Positions 53,950 to 64,000 of a stretch of 64,000 nt of DNA are shown here, in pieces. A program made the position numbers and the translations under genes. The notes beneath the pieces are model-generated. The model made no database searches. It saw only the letters and a list, made by a program, of their open reading frames with translations, and was not told the DNA's origin. The stretch lies in NCBI GenBank assembly GCA_963930775.1, contig OZ005694.1, positions 7,574,045 to 7,638,044 of the forward strand, read 5' to 3'. This DNA comes from Cliona cf. orientalis (lineage: Eukaryota; Porifera; Demospongiae; Clionaida; Clionaidae). Position 1 is the first letter of the stretch. Every line of letters begins with the position of its first letter.

Positions 53950-56123
53950 TAATATTATTTTGTGTCAATATTATACTTAGGCCAATGATATACAAGGCTG
54001 CTACTATAGATGTCATGATCTTGAGCTCCTCTATAGCTGATGTCTTCTCTAATTATAGTTAGCTATTGTGCTCAAGCTCAGCTAACTTTGATATAAGCTG
54101 GCCAATGATAATAATAATTTCTATCTTAAATGTAGATTCTATAGATAGTTCAAGTTCAGTATAATATTATAATATTATCTCCTCAGCACTCATATAGTTG
54201 CATTTAAGGTACATACTGCATTATAAATATATTATTATGGAATTCCAACAAAGCTGATAATTTTTCACTTTAACACAATGTCATGTGCTGCTATCAATAG
54301 CATTTAACTGCAAGTATCACCTAGTGCAAATAATGACACGTATAGCTATTATTATTATACTATGAAGCATTATCATGATCAACAATAAAACAAGAATTTT
54401 ATATCCCACCATCACGATAAAGGTCAGGAAGGTCATGCAGGGAATCGAAGAACTCTTAGACTATTAATTTTAATACTGCAATGCATATTTAGAAACAGGT
54501 CACTTTTGCTTGCTAAAACCATAATTATTATACAAACATCTAGTACCATAATACATTCTGGTGAAATATATAATAATATAATTGTCTCAAACTTATCCCT
54601 TCCCATCCATTGGACTTTCTTCAGCATCAGACATGGCCCAGGTTGGGAGGCCAGGGGGTATATATTTTTGGTAGGAGACTTCACAGAAACCAGCGTCACG
54701 GTAATATTATAATACAAGCCACATGCAGAGCATAATCAATTAGTCAGATCAGAATATGTCCACTATCAGACCGTTTCTGAATCATCCTTTTGTGTTCAGA
54801 GAATTGTTGCCGTTGCATGAGGTAGAGAATCCCTAGGGAGTGCCCAATTAGATATGAGTGAGTGAAATTTAGGTGCCCCATGGCTTGAATTAATTGCATC
54901 CTGTTTTGAGTTATAGTGATCATAATAGTAAATATTATTATAAGCTTCAGATTGCTTTAGTCTATAGAACAAGGGTATGGTTGTCCTTCTGTATAGGGCC
55001 TAGGTTCTCTGCAGTTAGAGGGCTTGCTGTTTACTGTCTGCTGAGGCCATCCAAAATAGAGGGCCTTGCAGGAGGCAAAGTCACTTCTTGTGTAACAAAG
55101 GTTAGTTATGTAATTCAGGTTAATATTTTCGTGGAAGGGACATTTGTACCAGTTAGTTATCTACTAATTAGAAGCAGGATATGTAATTTACTAATATTTG
55201 CTACAATAGCTAGTAAGTGTATTCCGTATCCATCTGTTGGTATGCATGCTTCTGGCATAATATACTTCTAAGAAGATTTAATACTAGCCCAAGGCTAGCT
55301 ACATAGCAATTATATAATAAGCTAAAATTTGGAATATCCTGCCTACTACTGAACCAGTGCAGCTGTTTTTGCAATACCACTGCTGAGATCAGAGTATACA
55401 ATAATATAATTACAACAAAACTCTAGCTAATTATGGATATCCTGTGTTCAAGCCGTAGCTACACAGCTGGGTAGCTATAAATAGTAGATTTCTGAACAAA
55501 TTTAGTTATCTATACTCAAAAACTTGAACTCATGAAAAGAAAGCTCAGTCTGATGAATTCAAATTTCCTTAAAGAAATGTAGCTAAGCATACAAGTGCAA
55601 TAGTTTGACCATCATAATAATTATTTAGGTAACTGGTGTGTGCCAAGCTTTATACACCTGTCAGAAACTATAATTAATTTCAAAATCCTAACAAGATGAC
55701 AAAAAACACCTTGAACAGGGACAGTGGAGCATTGCCGACAGAGTACGACAACCTGTTTTAGCTTCCCCCCCCCCTTTTTACCGTATGTATGATGTCACCA
55801 TTTTAGCCCTACCATTCTTTCACATATTTAACACTTGATTTTCGATTGTTTCTCCATATTGCACTGATGATGGTAACTGTATAGTTACCGAAACGTTTGC
55901 ATTAAAACTTTTGCTGGTTAGAGTAAACAAGTGAAACTCTATCAACATTAATTTTAATAAGTGACTTTAAAAAATAGTATTACAATGTAAAATGCATGAG
56001 CACCAATTTGATTTGTAATTTTGTTTGTACAATAACTGATCATGTAACTTAATTAGCTGAGCATATCAGTATATGAAACTTACAGTCATATGATTCATAT
56101 TTCAGGTTTTGTGCTTACTAAAG
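53950..56123. other. Mostly gene-free stretch
   Basis: It is AT-rich with many ATTATTAT words and several short open frames without domains. It should contain the 5' exon of the minus-strand receptor-like gene and the 5' untranslated exon(s) of the beta-helix gene; neither can be placed. TTTCAG at 56100-56105 is a plausible acceptor 18 bases before the ATG at 56124. Confidence 0.4.
55856..55910 (+). ncRNA. Hammerhead-ribozyme-like motif, probably retroelement tail
   Basis: CTGATGA (55864-55870) is followed by a 7-bp stem, GGTAACT / AGTTACC (55872-55878, 55883-55889), with loop GTAT, and then GAAAC (55890-55894). This is the order of the hammerhead core. There is one extra T between CTGATGA and the stem. 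The following GTTT / AAAC stem is imperfect and the cleavage context is weak, so a decayed copy is more likely than an active ribozyme. Penelope-like and related retroelements are known to carry such motifs. Confidence 0.4.
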
Positions 56124-59100
56124 ATGACACAAGTGGCCTTACTTTTCGGCATACTATCATTAATGATTCAAATTGATCTTGCAATATCGTCAAGTGGAAA
56201 ATCCGGATACCATATTATTTCAGTGATTCCTTCACGGGATGGCCCCTGCAATGAGACAGAGCCGCAATGTCTCACTCTCTCTCAGCTTGCAAATAGCTCC
56301 AGTGACTACCTCGGTGCAGACATGACATTGCACTTCCTACCAGGAGAACACAGTCTTGATTCAACTCTACTGATCAAAAATTTCAATTCACTTTATGCGA
56401 GTTCACTTGATAGCAATATAACTATTGCCTGCAGTCACTCCAGTGCAAGCTTTGAATTCAGCAACATAAGTGTAGTTCACATCAGTGGACTGACCTTTAC
56501 TGGGTGCACTGGAAACAAATTCATCAACATCACTCAACTTACACTGGAAGATTCAATATTTATCGGTAACAACTATAGTAATATCAATGGTCCTGCACTA
56601 GAGCTGATTGGATCATCTGCTAAGCTTATTAGGACTGAGTTAAGCCACAATTATGGCAGCAAAGTGACTTCATTGCTCTGTGAGAATGGTGATAACAGGA
56701 ATGCAAGGGACGACTTTCTGTATGGCTGGAATAGAAATGACGACATAAAAGTCAGTGCAACAGCTGGTGGGGCAATTGTATCAAACCATAGCAACGTTAC
56801 CATCAATTGTAGTGTGTTTGAAGGAAACAGTGCTCAAGCTGGAGGAGCCATATTTGCAGAGCAAGAGAGCAACATCACAATAATCAACAGCACATTTGTG
56901 GGGAATCAAGCTACAGCTTTACAATCACATCAGTATTACTATTTTGGTGGAGGAGTTTTATGTTCCGATGATGGTAGTTCAGTCACAATTCAAGATAGTA
57001 TGTTTGAACGTAACACAGCACACTGGCTTGGAGCTGTCGTGGCAACCAGTCTCTATGGTAGTATCATCGTTGTCACTAACAGTGACTTCATCAGCAATTC
57101 TGCGAACTACTTTGGTGGGGTCCTGTATAATGGTAACTATTTTATAATCACTGACAGTGCATTTACTAACAACAGTGCATATGGTGGCGGAGTGCTGGGT
57201 GTGAGTCATGCAGCGTTTGCAGTCATATTTATCACTAACAGTGAATTCACTAATAATAGTGCAAATCAGGAAGGTGGAGTGCTGTATACTTTTGCTTTGT
57301 ATTTAAACATAACTATCTCTAACAGTGAATTCACTAATAATAGTGCAAATCAGAATGGTGGAGTGTTGCAACTGTATCTGTGGACGGTTGACCATTCAAG
57401 CATAACTATCACTAACAGTGACTTCACTAATAATAGTGTAAATCAGCATGGTGGAGTGCTGCTGATCTTTGGATTTGAATTTCTTAGCATTCAATTTGAT
57501 GATAATATTATTTCTGATGATACTTCTATCAGTATAGTAGCCTGTACATTTGTGGACAACAAAGCAGGTGGAGCTGGAGGTGCACTGATGATGAGGGATG
57601 TTACAGATGTGAATGTTATTCAAAGTAATTTTTCGTACAACAAAGCTAATGAAGGAGGTGCTATGCACATAATGTATGTACTACGTGATTCAGTCATCAT
57701 CCATTACTGCCAATTTTACCACAATGTGGCCAACTTTGGTGGAGTACTATGGACAGAGTATGTGAATAATATTATCATTAATTATGACACAAGTTTGTAT
57801 CACAATAGAGCTTATAGTGATGGTGGAGTCTTATACGCTCAAAATAGTCCTATAATGATAACTGGTGCTAACTTCAGCCACAACAAAGCTGATAACAATG
57901 GAGGAATAATGTACACTCAAGGAGCAAATGCATTCATCACTGACTGCAAATTTGACCATAATACAGCTGGAAATGATGGAGGAGTGATACGGTCATATCA
58001 GAGCACAATAGATATTAGTGAAAGTGAGTACAGCAATAACAGTGCAAACAATGAAGGTGGAGTGTTTCACATTGACCAGACAAATCTTAGTATCCATCAA
58101 ACTTCTTTTGTATACAGCAAAGCAAATGATGGTGGAGTGATATGGATTGACCAAGGTGATTTAGTGATCAATCACTCCTCTTTTGGTGATAATAATGCAA
58201 GTGCTGGTGGAGTAATCTGGGCTGAGCAAGCCAAAATCAATGCAACTACAGTGAATATTACTGGCAATTATGCCAATGTTGGTATAGTTTACCTCCTTGA
58301 GAGCACATCCGATTGGTCAGCTATCTCATACACAGATAACACTGGGTCACTGTACGTATTTGGTGGTACAATCAACATAAGGAACAACAGCAAGCTTATG
58401 AATAATACACAGCCAAGTATTAGACACCCACTGTTAAAAGAAGGAGGAACTATTACAGCAGTTCAATGTGAAATCAAGTTTGATGGCAACTCCTTGCTGA
58501 CGAAAGGCCATGCTGAACGTGGTGGAGCACTTAAAGCAATAGAGAGCAAGATACATGTTTATGGAACTGTGACAATAGCCAATAACACAGCCACTGAGGC
58601 TGGAGGAGGCATGTACCTCTACCATAGTGAACTGATCTGCTGGGAAAACAGTGCCCTCAATATAATGAAAAATGCAGCAAGAGAGAAAGGAGGAGGGATC
58701 AGTGCCACTGGCTCAGTGATCAAAGTAAAAAGTTCTCGAACTAATCAATCACTTTCAAGTCTACTCTTTAATTCCAATGAGGCAATGAATGGAGGTGGAC
58801 TGTTCCTCGAAATGGGCTCAAAGGTTTACATCTATAAATCAAAAATAAACACATCAAAATCGATGATTATTCATCAAAGGCTTCTTTATTTCTCATTGAA
58901 TTCAGCACAGTATGGAGGAGCTATCTATGTGTCTGATGATGGCATGTGCAGTATTTCCACCGAGTCAACAATTGATGAATGCTTCATTCAAGCATTAGCG
59001 ATGTACTCCCCAATGTCTGCTGACTTTGACTCTGATGATACAAGGTGTCAAAACATAGCCTTTGTCAACAACACTGCTGAGGTCTTGGGAAACAGTCTGT

Positions 59101-61268
59101 TTGGAGGACTACTGGACAGATGCACTGTCAGCCAATTTGCGGAAACAAACATTAACAATGTAAACATGGACTACACCTTTTCAAATGGCTCTATGGTAGT
59201 CCAAGGACTTGAGTACTTTCAGAAGATCAGCAATATTCAAGATGGGGACATTGATTCTCCTCCTATTCGAGTTTGCTTTTGTACCAATGGTCAGCCAAAC
59301 TGCTCACACGAGCATGATCCAATTCCTGCCAGGAAAGGACAGCAACAAAACATCTCACTCAGTCTAGCTATAGTTAATCAGATTCACGATCCACTAGAGG
59401 AAGCAACAATACTCTCTCACTTGCTCTCGGGAAACTATCTTTGTCAAAATCACATTCACAGCATGGACGGAAGCTGTAGTAAAGTAAATTTTGCAGTTTC
59501 TTCAAACAATGACACGGAAGAGCTCATTTTGTCGCTCAGTGAAGGTCCATGCAAAGATGCACCAGATTCGAAAGCTAGAGTAATGATTGAATTTTCCTGC
59601 CCTCAGTGTTTGATTGGCTTTGAACTGGATGAAAGTGAAGAAGGATGCCGATGTGTTTGTGACTCTCAACTCTTTCCCTACTTTACAAATTGTTCAGGAG
59701 AAACTCTCATTAGAGAGAGAAATGTCTGGGTCACCAGTTTAAATATAAGCTATACTTCTGACATCCACCAATACCTAATCCATCCTTACTGTCCTTTTGA
59801 TTACTGCCACCCTCCAAGTTCAAGAGTGGAGATCAACTTAAACCTCCCCAATGGAGCCGATGCTCAGTGTACTAACCACCGTGCTGGACTACTATGCGGA
59901 AAATGTCAGCACAATTTCAGTTTATCTCTTGGTAGTTCACACTGCCTGCCCTGCTCTATCCACTGGTATGCTGTCCTTATAGCAATTCTCATAGCTGCTG
60001 TTTTAGCTGGAGTAATGTTAGTGGCTTTGCTTTTAGCTCTCAATCTGACAGTTACCACTGGCACCCTCAACGGAGTGATCTTCTACGCCAATATCGTGTA
60101 TGCTAGTAATAGTGTGTTTTTGCCCTTCACAGAGCCATTTAACTTTATCACTGCACTCATATCGTGGCTTAACCTCGAAATAGGATTTGACACTTGTTTC
60201 TTTGTGGGCATGGATGCATACTCAAAGACTCTGCTACAGTTAGCATTCCCTGGCTACGTCTTCTTTCTTATCTTCATGGTCATCATCATTAGTAAGCATT
60301 CCATGAGGCTCTCACAGCTGATCGGAAAGCATAATCCAGTTGCAACCTTGGCTACACTGATTTCTCTTTCGTATGCTAAATTTCTCCACATCACCATTGC
60401 TTCGCTCTCATTTGCAATTCTGAAATATCCTGATGGTTCTCAAGCTTACGTGTGGCTTATTGATGCTAGTGTGGGCTACCTCAGTGGAAAGCACGCAATT
60501 CTCTTCATTACAGCTCTTCTTATTATCATAGCTGGTGTGTGCTATACAGCTTTGCTTCTGTTTTGGCAATGGCTTCTTCGCCACCAAGACAAAACACTCT
60601 TTAAGTGGACAAAGTATCAGAAATTGTGCCATTTCCTTGAGCCCTACCATGCTCCCTTCGTAGACAAGCACCGCTACTGGGCTGGCTTGCTGTTTCTTGT
60701 ACGTGTTGTTCTTTTCATTGTCTTTGCTTTGAATGTGAACGGTGATCCTCATGTTAGTTTTGTGGCTATCATACTCATCATTGGAGGTCTGCTGCTTGCC
60801 AAAGGATTCCTGGTTAAAGTACACAAGAAGTGGCCCATTGATGTGATTGAATCGATCATGTACTTCAACATTCTCGGATTTGCTGCTCTCACCTGGTACT
60901 TCATTGGAACTCCCCACAAACAGAGAGCTGTTGCCTACACCTCTGTGACAATAACCTTGTTGTTTCTGCTGCTTGTCATTGCTTTTCATGTGTACAAATT
61001 CACTTCCTTGGGCGTTGCCATTCAGAAAATCAAAATCTTGCAAGGGCTAGCTGCCAAGTTACTAGATAATAAGAAAGCAAAGGAAGCTGTTGACCAAAAT
61101 CCGATAGAGCCTGAGCAGAAGAAACAAGTGGTGACCTTTAGTGTTGTTGAAGTTCCTAAGCCCGTCTTGGAGCATCCTGAACCAGAGGCACACATTCAGA
61201 TAAGGCCACTAGAGCTACCACTAGCAAATTCCCATGAGTGGGAAATGCAAAATTGCAGTAATAGCTAA
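56124..61268 (+). CDS. Giant beta-helix surface protein with multi-pass membrane end
   Basis: A single open frame of 1714 residues from ATG 56124. An N-terminal signal peptide (VALLFGILSLMIQIDLAIS) leads into roughly 1000 residues of right-handed beta-helix repeats of the polymorphic outer membrane protein type. The recurrent unit is NSEFTNNSA plus GGVL or GGAI, with dense NxS/T glycosylation sites. A Cys-rich region (about 1010-1280, ending CQHNFSLSLGSSHCLPC) follows. About nine membrane helices come next (about 1283-1640), including WYAVLIAILIAAVLAGVMLV and LNGVIFYANIV, then a cytoplasmic tail. Repeats at nt 57230-57470 are nearly identical, so they expanded recently. This resembles a surface receptor family expanded in sponges and other invertebrates; the ligand is unknown. 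No internal stop or shift is seen. An upstream 5' exon is likely. Confidence 0.88.
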   Translation: MTQVALLFGILSLMIQIDLAISSSGKSGYHIISVIPSRDGPCNETEPQCLTLSQLANSSSDYLGADMTLHFLPGEHSLDSTLLIKNFNSLYASSLDSNITIACSHSSASFEFSNISVVHISGLTFTGCTGNKFINITQLTLEDSIFIGNNYSNINGPALELIGSSAKLIRTELSHNYGSKVTSLLCENGDNRNARDDFLYGWNRNDDIKVSATAGGAIVSNHSNVTINCSVFEGNSAQAGGAIFAEQESNITIINSTFVGNQATALQSHQYYYFGGGVLCSDDGSSVTIQDSMFERNTAHWLGAVVATSLYGSIIVVTNSDFISNSANYFGGVLYNGNYFIITDSAFTNNSAYGGGVLGVSHAAFAVIFITNSEFTNNSANQEGGVLYTFALYLNITISNSEFTNNSANQNGGVLQLYLWTVDHSSITITNSDFTNNSVNQHGGVLLIFGFEFLSIQFDDNIISDDTSISIVACTFVDNKAGGAGGALMMRDVTDVNVIQSNFSYNKANEGGAMHIMYVLRDSVIIHYCQFYHNVANFGGVLWTEYVNNIIINYDTSLYHNRAYSDGGVLYAQNSPIMITGANFSHNKADNNGGIMYTQGANAFITDCKFDHNTAGNDGGVIRSYQSTIDISESEYSNNSANNEGGVFHIDQTNLSIHQTSFVYSKANDGGVIWIDQGDLVINHSSFGDNNASAGGVIWAEQAKINATTVNITGNYANVGIVYLLESTSDWSAISYTDNTGSLYVFGGTINIRNNSKLMNNTQPSIRHPLLKEGGTITAVQCEIKFDGNSLLTKGHAERGGALKAIESKIHVYGTVTIANNTATEAGGGMYLYHSELICWENSALNIMKNAAREKGGGISATGSVIKVKSSRTNQSLSSLLFNSNEAMNGGGLFLEMGSKVYIYKSKINTSKSMIIHQRLLYFSLNSAQYGGAIYVSDDGMCSISTESTIDECFIQALAMYSPMSADFDSDDTRCQNIAFVNNTAEVLGNSLFGGLLDRCTVSQFAETNINNVNMDYTFSNGSMVVQGLEYFQKISNIQDGDIDSPPIRVCFCTNGQPNCSHEHDPIPARKGQQQNISLSLAIVNQIHDPLEEATILSHLLSGNYLCQNHIHSMDGSCSKVNFAVSSNNDTEELILSLSEGPCKDAPDSKARVMIEFSCPQCLIGFELDESEEGCRCVCDSQLFPYFTNCSGETLIRERNVWVTSLNISYTSDIHQYLIHPYCPFDYCHPPSSRVEINLNLPNGADAQCTNHRAGLLCGKCQHNFSLSLGSSHCLPCSIHWYAVLIAILIAAVLAGVMLVALLLALNLTVTTGTLNGVIFYANIVYASNSVFLPFTEPFNFITALISWLNLEIGFDTCFFVGMDAYSKTLLQLAFPGYVFFLIFMVIIISKHSMRLSQLIGKHNPVATLATLISLSYAKFLHITIASLSFAILKYPDGSQAYVWLIDASVGYLSGKHAILFITALLIIIAGVCYTALLLFWQWLLRHQDKTLFKWTKYQKLCHFLEPYHAPFVDKHRYWAGLLFLVRVVLFIVFALNVNGDPHVSFVAIILIIGGLLLAKGFLVKVHKKWPIDVIESIMYFNILGFAALTWYFIGTPHKQRAVAYTSVTITLLFLLLVIAFHVYKFTSLGVAIQKIKILQGLAAKLLDNKKAKEAVDQNPIEPEQKKQVVTFSVVEVPKPVLEHPEPEAHIQIRPLELPLANSHEWEMQNCSNS

Positions 61269-61711
61269 GTGATTTGGAGCATATCATTGTGTCATTTAAT
61301 TCTTAAATTTTATAATATACACTGATTGTTATATATACCCCATACAGGAATGATGCAAGCACACAATTATTACATGCAGAAACACTTACTATAAATACTT
61401 TATTATTATGATATTATATTATTAGTGGCTATTGTATACTGACAGTGTTATCTAGCAGAAACTGATAAGGTCTGTTTTGTAGTAGCTATTACTGTTGTTA
61501 CTAGCTCATGCACGTAGATACACCACATTTGTATTAATAATTATTTATGATTAATAGTTATTAGTAGAATATTAAATGTAGCAATCTTACAGCTAGTAGC
61601 GGCATGATCATTATATGGATAAAAACTGATCGCTCAGAAAACATAAAAATGCAATCACGATATTGATGCTTAAAAGTGAATCACTTAAGTTATATAACAA
61701 TAAACGTAATT
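61269..61711. other. Short intergenic stretch between convergent genes
   Basis: AT-rich sequence with no recognisable features. Both flanking genes end here, converging on it. Confidence 0.5.
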
Positions 61712-63250
61712 TTAGCTCTTCACATTCACTTCAATGGGGAGCACAGTGATCTGGTCTGCATGACGAACAACCACGTCACAAGAAAATGGCTTTGATGACC
61801 CAAACAACTTCTGGATCTCGAAGTGGAACTGACGCACTTTACGTACAAAGAGATCCTGCATAATAATAGGCAAACAATGAAATTCAATACAAAAATGGAA
61901 TTATGTAGGTATTGACTACACTCTTACTTTTTGTGTGCTTTTGATGACAGTGAATCCAAATTCGAGGTCTTCAAGGGCCGTCTCGACCGTGAAGTCATCT
62001 CCAAGGTAAGAGACATTATTGCTTCCCTCTATTTCATCACACTCAACAACCGTGTAGCCTTCAAGTGACTTGACTGACACCAAATCCTGCATAGAGTAGC
62101 TATATTGAGCCAAATGTGACCATCAATCTATCCACTATTTTTTTAGCACCACTTGTTAATACCTAAATGTATACACCTTCAGATCTAGAATAGGTGGTGT
62201 ATAATAAAATTTTGGGGAGGACAGTAACAATTCAAAGTGTGACCATCTATTATGCCCCCTCCCCCAAAATTATTGCCTAATTACTGTATCTTCAGAATAG
62301 GTGCTTGCCCTGAAACTGTTAAGTGGGAGGGGTATAATGTAGCTTAACACACCTTCATTAAGTCTTCTGAATCTTCTACAAGACAGACTTGAAGTGAGAA
62401 CATATTTGAGCCACCGGCAGTGGGGCTTGAGCTACTGACAACTCTGGCTCTCTCCATCCTGCCCCCAGGTTTGTAGAAGATGAGGGGAACATAGAAGCGA
62501 ACATAGTCCGATGATGTTGATGTGATGCTGGTCTGACTGAGCTGGACACTCAACTGCTTATCGAAGGAACCAAATTTCCCTTTATGATCACGTGTGAGAT
62601 ATCCAGCTGCAGACTGGGGTGTATTCACTGGTGGAATGTCCGAGATTGCCTCATTCTCTTCCTTGAACTCCAGCTTAAACTCCTGCATCCCCGGATTCTC
62701 TGTTGTGTCTTTAGTTTCTGTCACGTAGCTAGCTTGGACTTGCCCCACTTGTGTACCCAGTGTCATTGGACTCTGTGCTATTGCGATCGACCAAATTCGG
62801 ATCAAGGGAGTCGTCTATCTTGTTCAGCTGTAGTGGTTTAGAGTTCGTATGAATTGCAGTTGTACTAGTCACATGACTAGGCTCTATGGTCATGTGACCA
62901 ACATGGAACTGTCTTACTGCTGGTTGACTTGCTATTTTGCTTCTTGCTTTTGGCACTGGCTTCTTCAACCCTGTACTAGAGCTCTGCTTGCTTGGGTTAG
63001 TCCCCGCACCAGATGGTGACGATGACAATGGCTCCAATTTACTTCGAGGTTCCATTCCTGATGATGATCCCAACTCAGTGTAGTTGTCACCAGACACAGT
63101 GTTATCCACATTGAACATGTCTGGTGGTTCTATGATATTATCCAGAGAGTTGAGGCTCGTCCTTGAGGAGTACATGAATCCGTCACTCGGAGGCCGGGAT
63201 GGAAGAACATCAAACACATCTGCCTCATCTAGAGAGAATGCAGTAAGCAT
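61712..63250 (-). CDS. Unrecognised minus-strand gene, frame interrupted once
   Basis: Minus-strand exons: 63250 (or 63228, after a CTCTCTAG) to 62353, then 62086-61928 and 61855-61712 (TAA). The last three junctions have GT-AG borders in phase 0. The first exon reads from MLTAFSLDEADVFD through a low-complexity Ser/Pro/Lys region. It reaches a TAG at about 62729 within an AGCTAGCT word, while good coding sequence (VTETKDTTENPG onward) continues in another frame. Gain or loss of one AGCT unit would explain the shift. Later exons encode compact beta-type sequence (YVRFYVPLIFYKPGG, FSLQVCLVED, CDVVVRHADQITVLPIEVNV). I do not recognise the family. It is likely cytoplasmic, as no signal peptide or membrane helix is present. 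Confidence 0.6.
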
Positions 63251-63283
63251 TAATTTTGTGCTGCTGCTGCATTATCGTTAATA

Positions 63284-63618
63284 GTCCCACCGCTTGAAGA
63301 ATTGATAGTGAGCTGGTTGGAGTGTAGATTTCTACTGGAGCTAAGCTGGTTGAATCAGGGACCAAAAGTTAGACGTAGAAGGGACTAAAGCATGTGAAGA
63401 TGCAATAGTTATCACATACTGACGATATCAATTTCATACTGGGAACCCATGCAGCAGCTTGTAGCTATGCATTGGAAACTTAATTGAAGGAGGTAGCTGT
63501 AACAATCTTAACTGAAGTGGGATAATGTGAATTGCAAGGGGTGGCTATCACTGATACAGAGATGACAGGTGCAGCGTGTATCAACAAATTCAGAATTCCA
63601 TTGGTTCCAAATGAGTAG
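63284..63618 (-). pseudogene. Decayed partial copy of the receptor-like gene
   Basis: It matches 52875-53060 and 53225-53320, the stalk and end of the ectodomain of the receptor-like gene, in the same orientation. Shared words include CCCACCGCTTGAAGA, GGAGCTAAGCTGGTTGA and GAAGGGACTAAAGCATGTGA. Indels and stops break every frame. An internal part of the stalk is deleted. It directly adjoins the start of the unrecognised gene. Confidence 0.75.
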
Positions 63619-63639
63619 CCAGTGAATGTACCATGCAGG

Positions 63640-64000
63640 TATTCTGTATCTGTCTACTGATACTTGCTATATTTCTAAGAAATCGTAGTCTACTACTACT
63701 GCATGGCAGACATTTTATCAGACCATGCAATGCCCTCAGTGGTCAGGATACATTTTCCCTAGCCATACCTTCAAATTGGTAAATCTGAGCCTAATATATT
63801 AAGCATTATATTATGCTCAATGCTATAATGCCACCAAAATTATAGCTGTAACCAAAATTATGCCAGCGTATTTGGTCATAACATCAATTATACGCAGTTT
63901 TAATTAAGTTAGCTAGCTTGCAATGTTATGCTCTTAATTTTCTCTTACATATTTTTGTCCATGCAATTCTTTGTCAAAAGTGTATATACTCTGTTCCTCT
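63640..64000. other. Gene-free right edge
   Basis: AT-rich sequence with no recognisable gene or repeat. Confidence 0.4.

Noticed and set aside
60408-61043. 211-codon minus-strand frame
   Set aside because: It is antisense to the membrane region of the beta-helix protein gene and has no independent support.

Overview
This window reads as nuclear DNA of an animal, most likely a demosponge (inference). The reasons are AT-rich, intron-bearing genes with GT-AG junctions, a dense load of MITEs, and gene types that are strongly expanded in sponges: death-domain proteins, tetraspanins, a kinase pseudogene of a divergent type, and a very large beta-helix protein with a multi-pass membrane end. I cannot name the species.

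Region 1 (1-13.4 kb) has no convincing protein gene. It holds a bZIP-site-rich motif array (1.13-1.66 kb), and a TTAA-flanked non-autonomous transposon split in two by a 4-kb array of CACTA-ended MITEs that itself contains a third element. It also holds a tandem array of hairpins (8.5-8.9 kb), a decayed array of micro-exon-like units (9.2-10.2 kb), an intact TTAA element (10.47-11.47 kb) and two ACGG-rich islands.

Region 2 (13.39-17.96 kb) is a complete Ty3/Gypsy LTR retrotransposon on the minus strand. Its two LTRs are identical, it has a 5-bp target duplication and it keeps one long open gag-pol frame.

Region 3 (18-33.4 kb) carries two tandem copies of a death-domain, Pro/Ser-rich, coiled-coil gene. 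The first (21386-28283) can be assembled as seven phase-consistent exons. The second (28956-33433) is broken by a 4-nt insertion and a 1-nt deletion. MITEs sit upstream of and in the introns of both.

Region 4 (33.6-52.3 kb) starts with kelch-like remnants, a MULE-like element containing a hAT-like element, and an inverted TTAA element. It then has a segmental duplication carrying two tetraspanin genes. The downstream copy (47313-51264) is complete. The upstream copy (38908-42549) lacks a recognisable first exon. A kinase pseudogene lies head-to-head with the complete tetraspanin across about 120 bp of GC-rich DNA.

Region 5 (52.5-64 kb) has a single-pass receptor-like gene on the minus strand (52537-53879), a hammerhead-like motif (55.86 kb) and a 1714-residue beta-helix/multi-pass membrane protein (56124-61268). 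It ends with an unrecognised minus-strand gene (61712-63250) and a decayed partial copy of the receptor-like gene. The surface-protein genes (tetraspanins, receptor-like protein, beta-helix protein) and the death-domain adaptor-like genes could belong to cell-recognition and immune-type functions. That link is inference from family type and clustering only.
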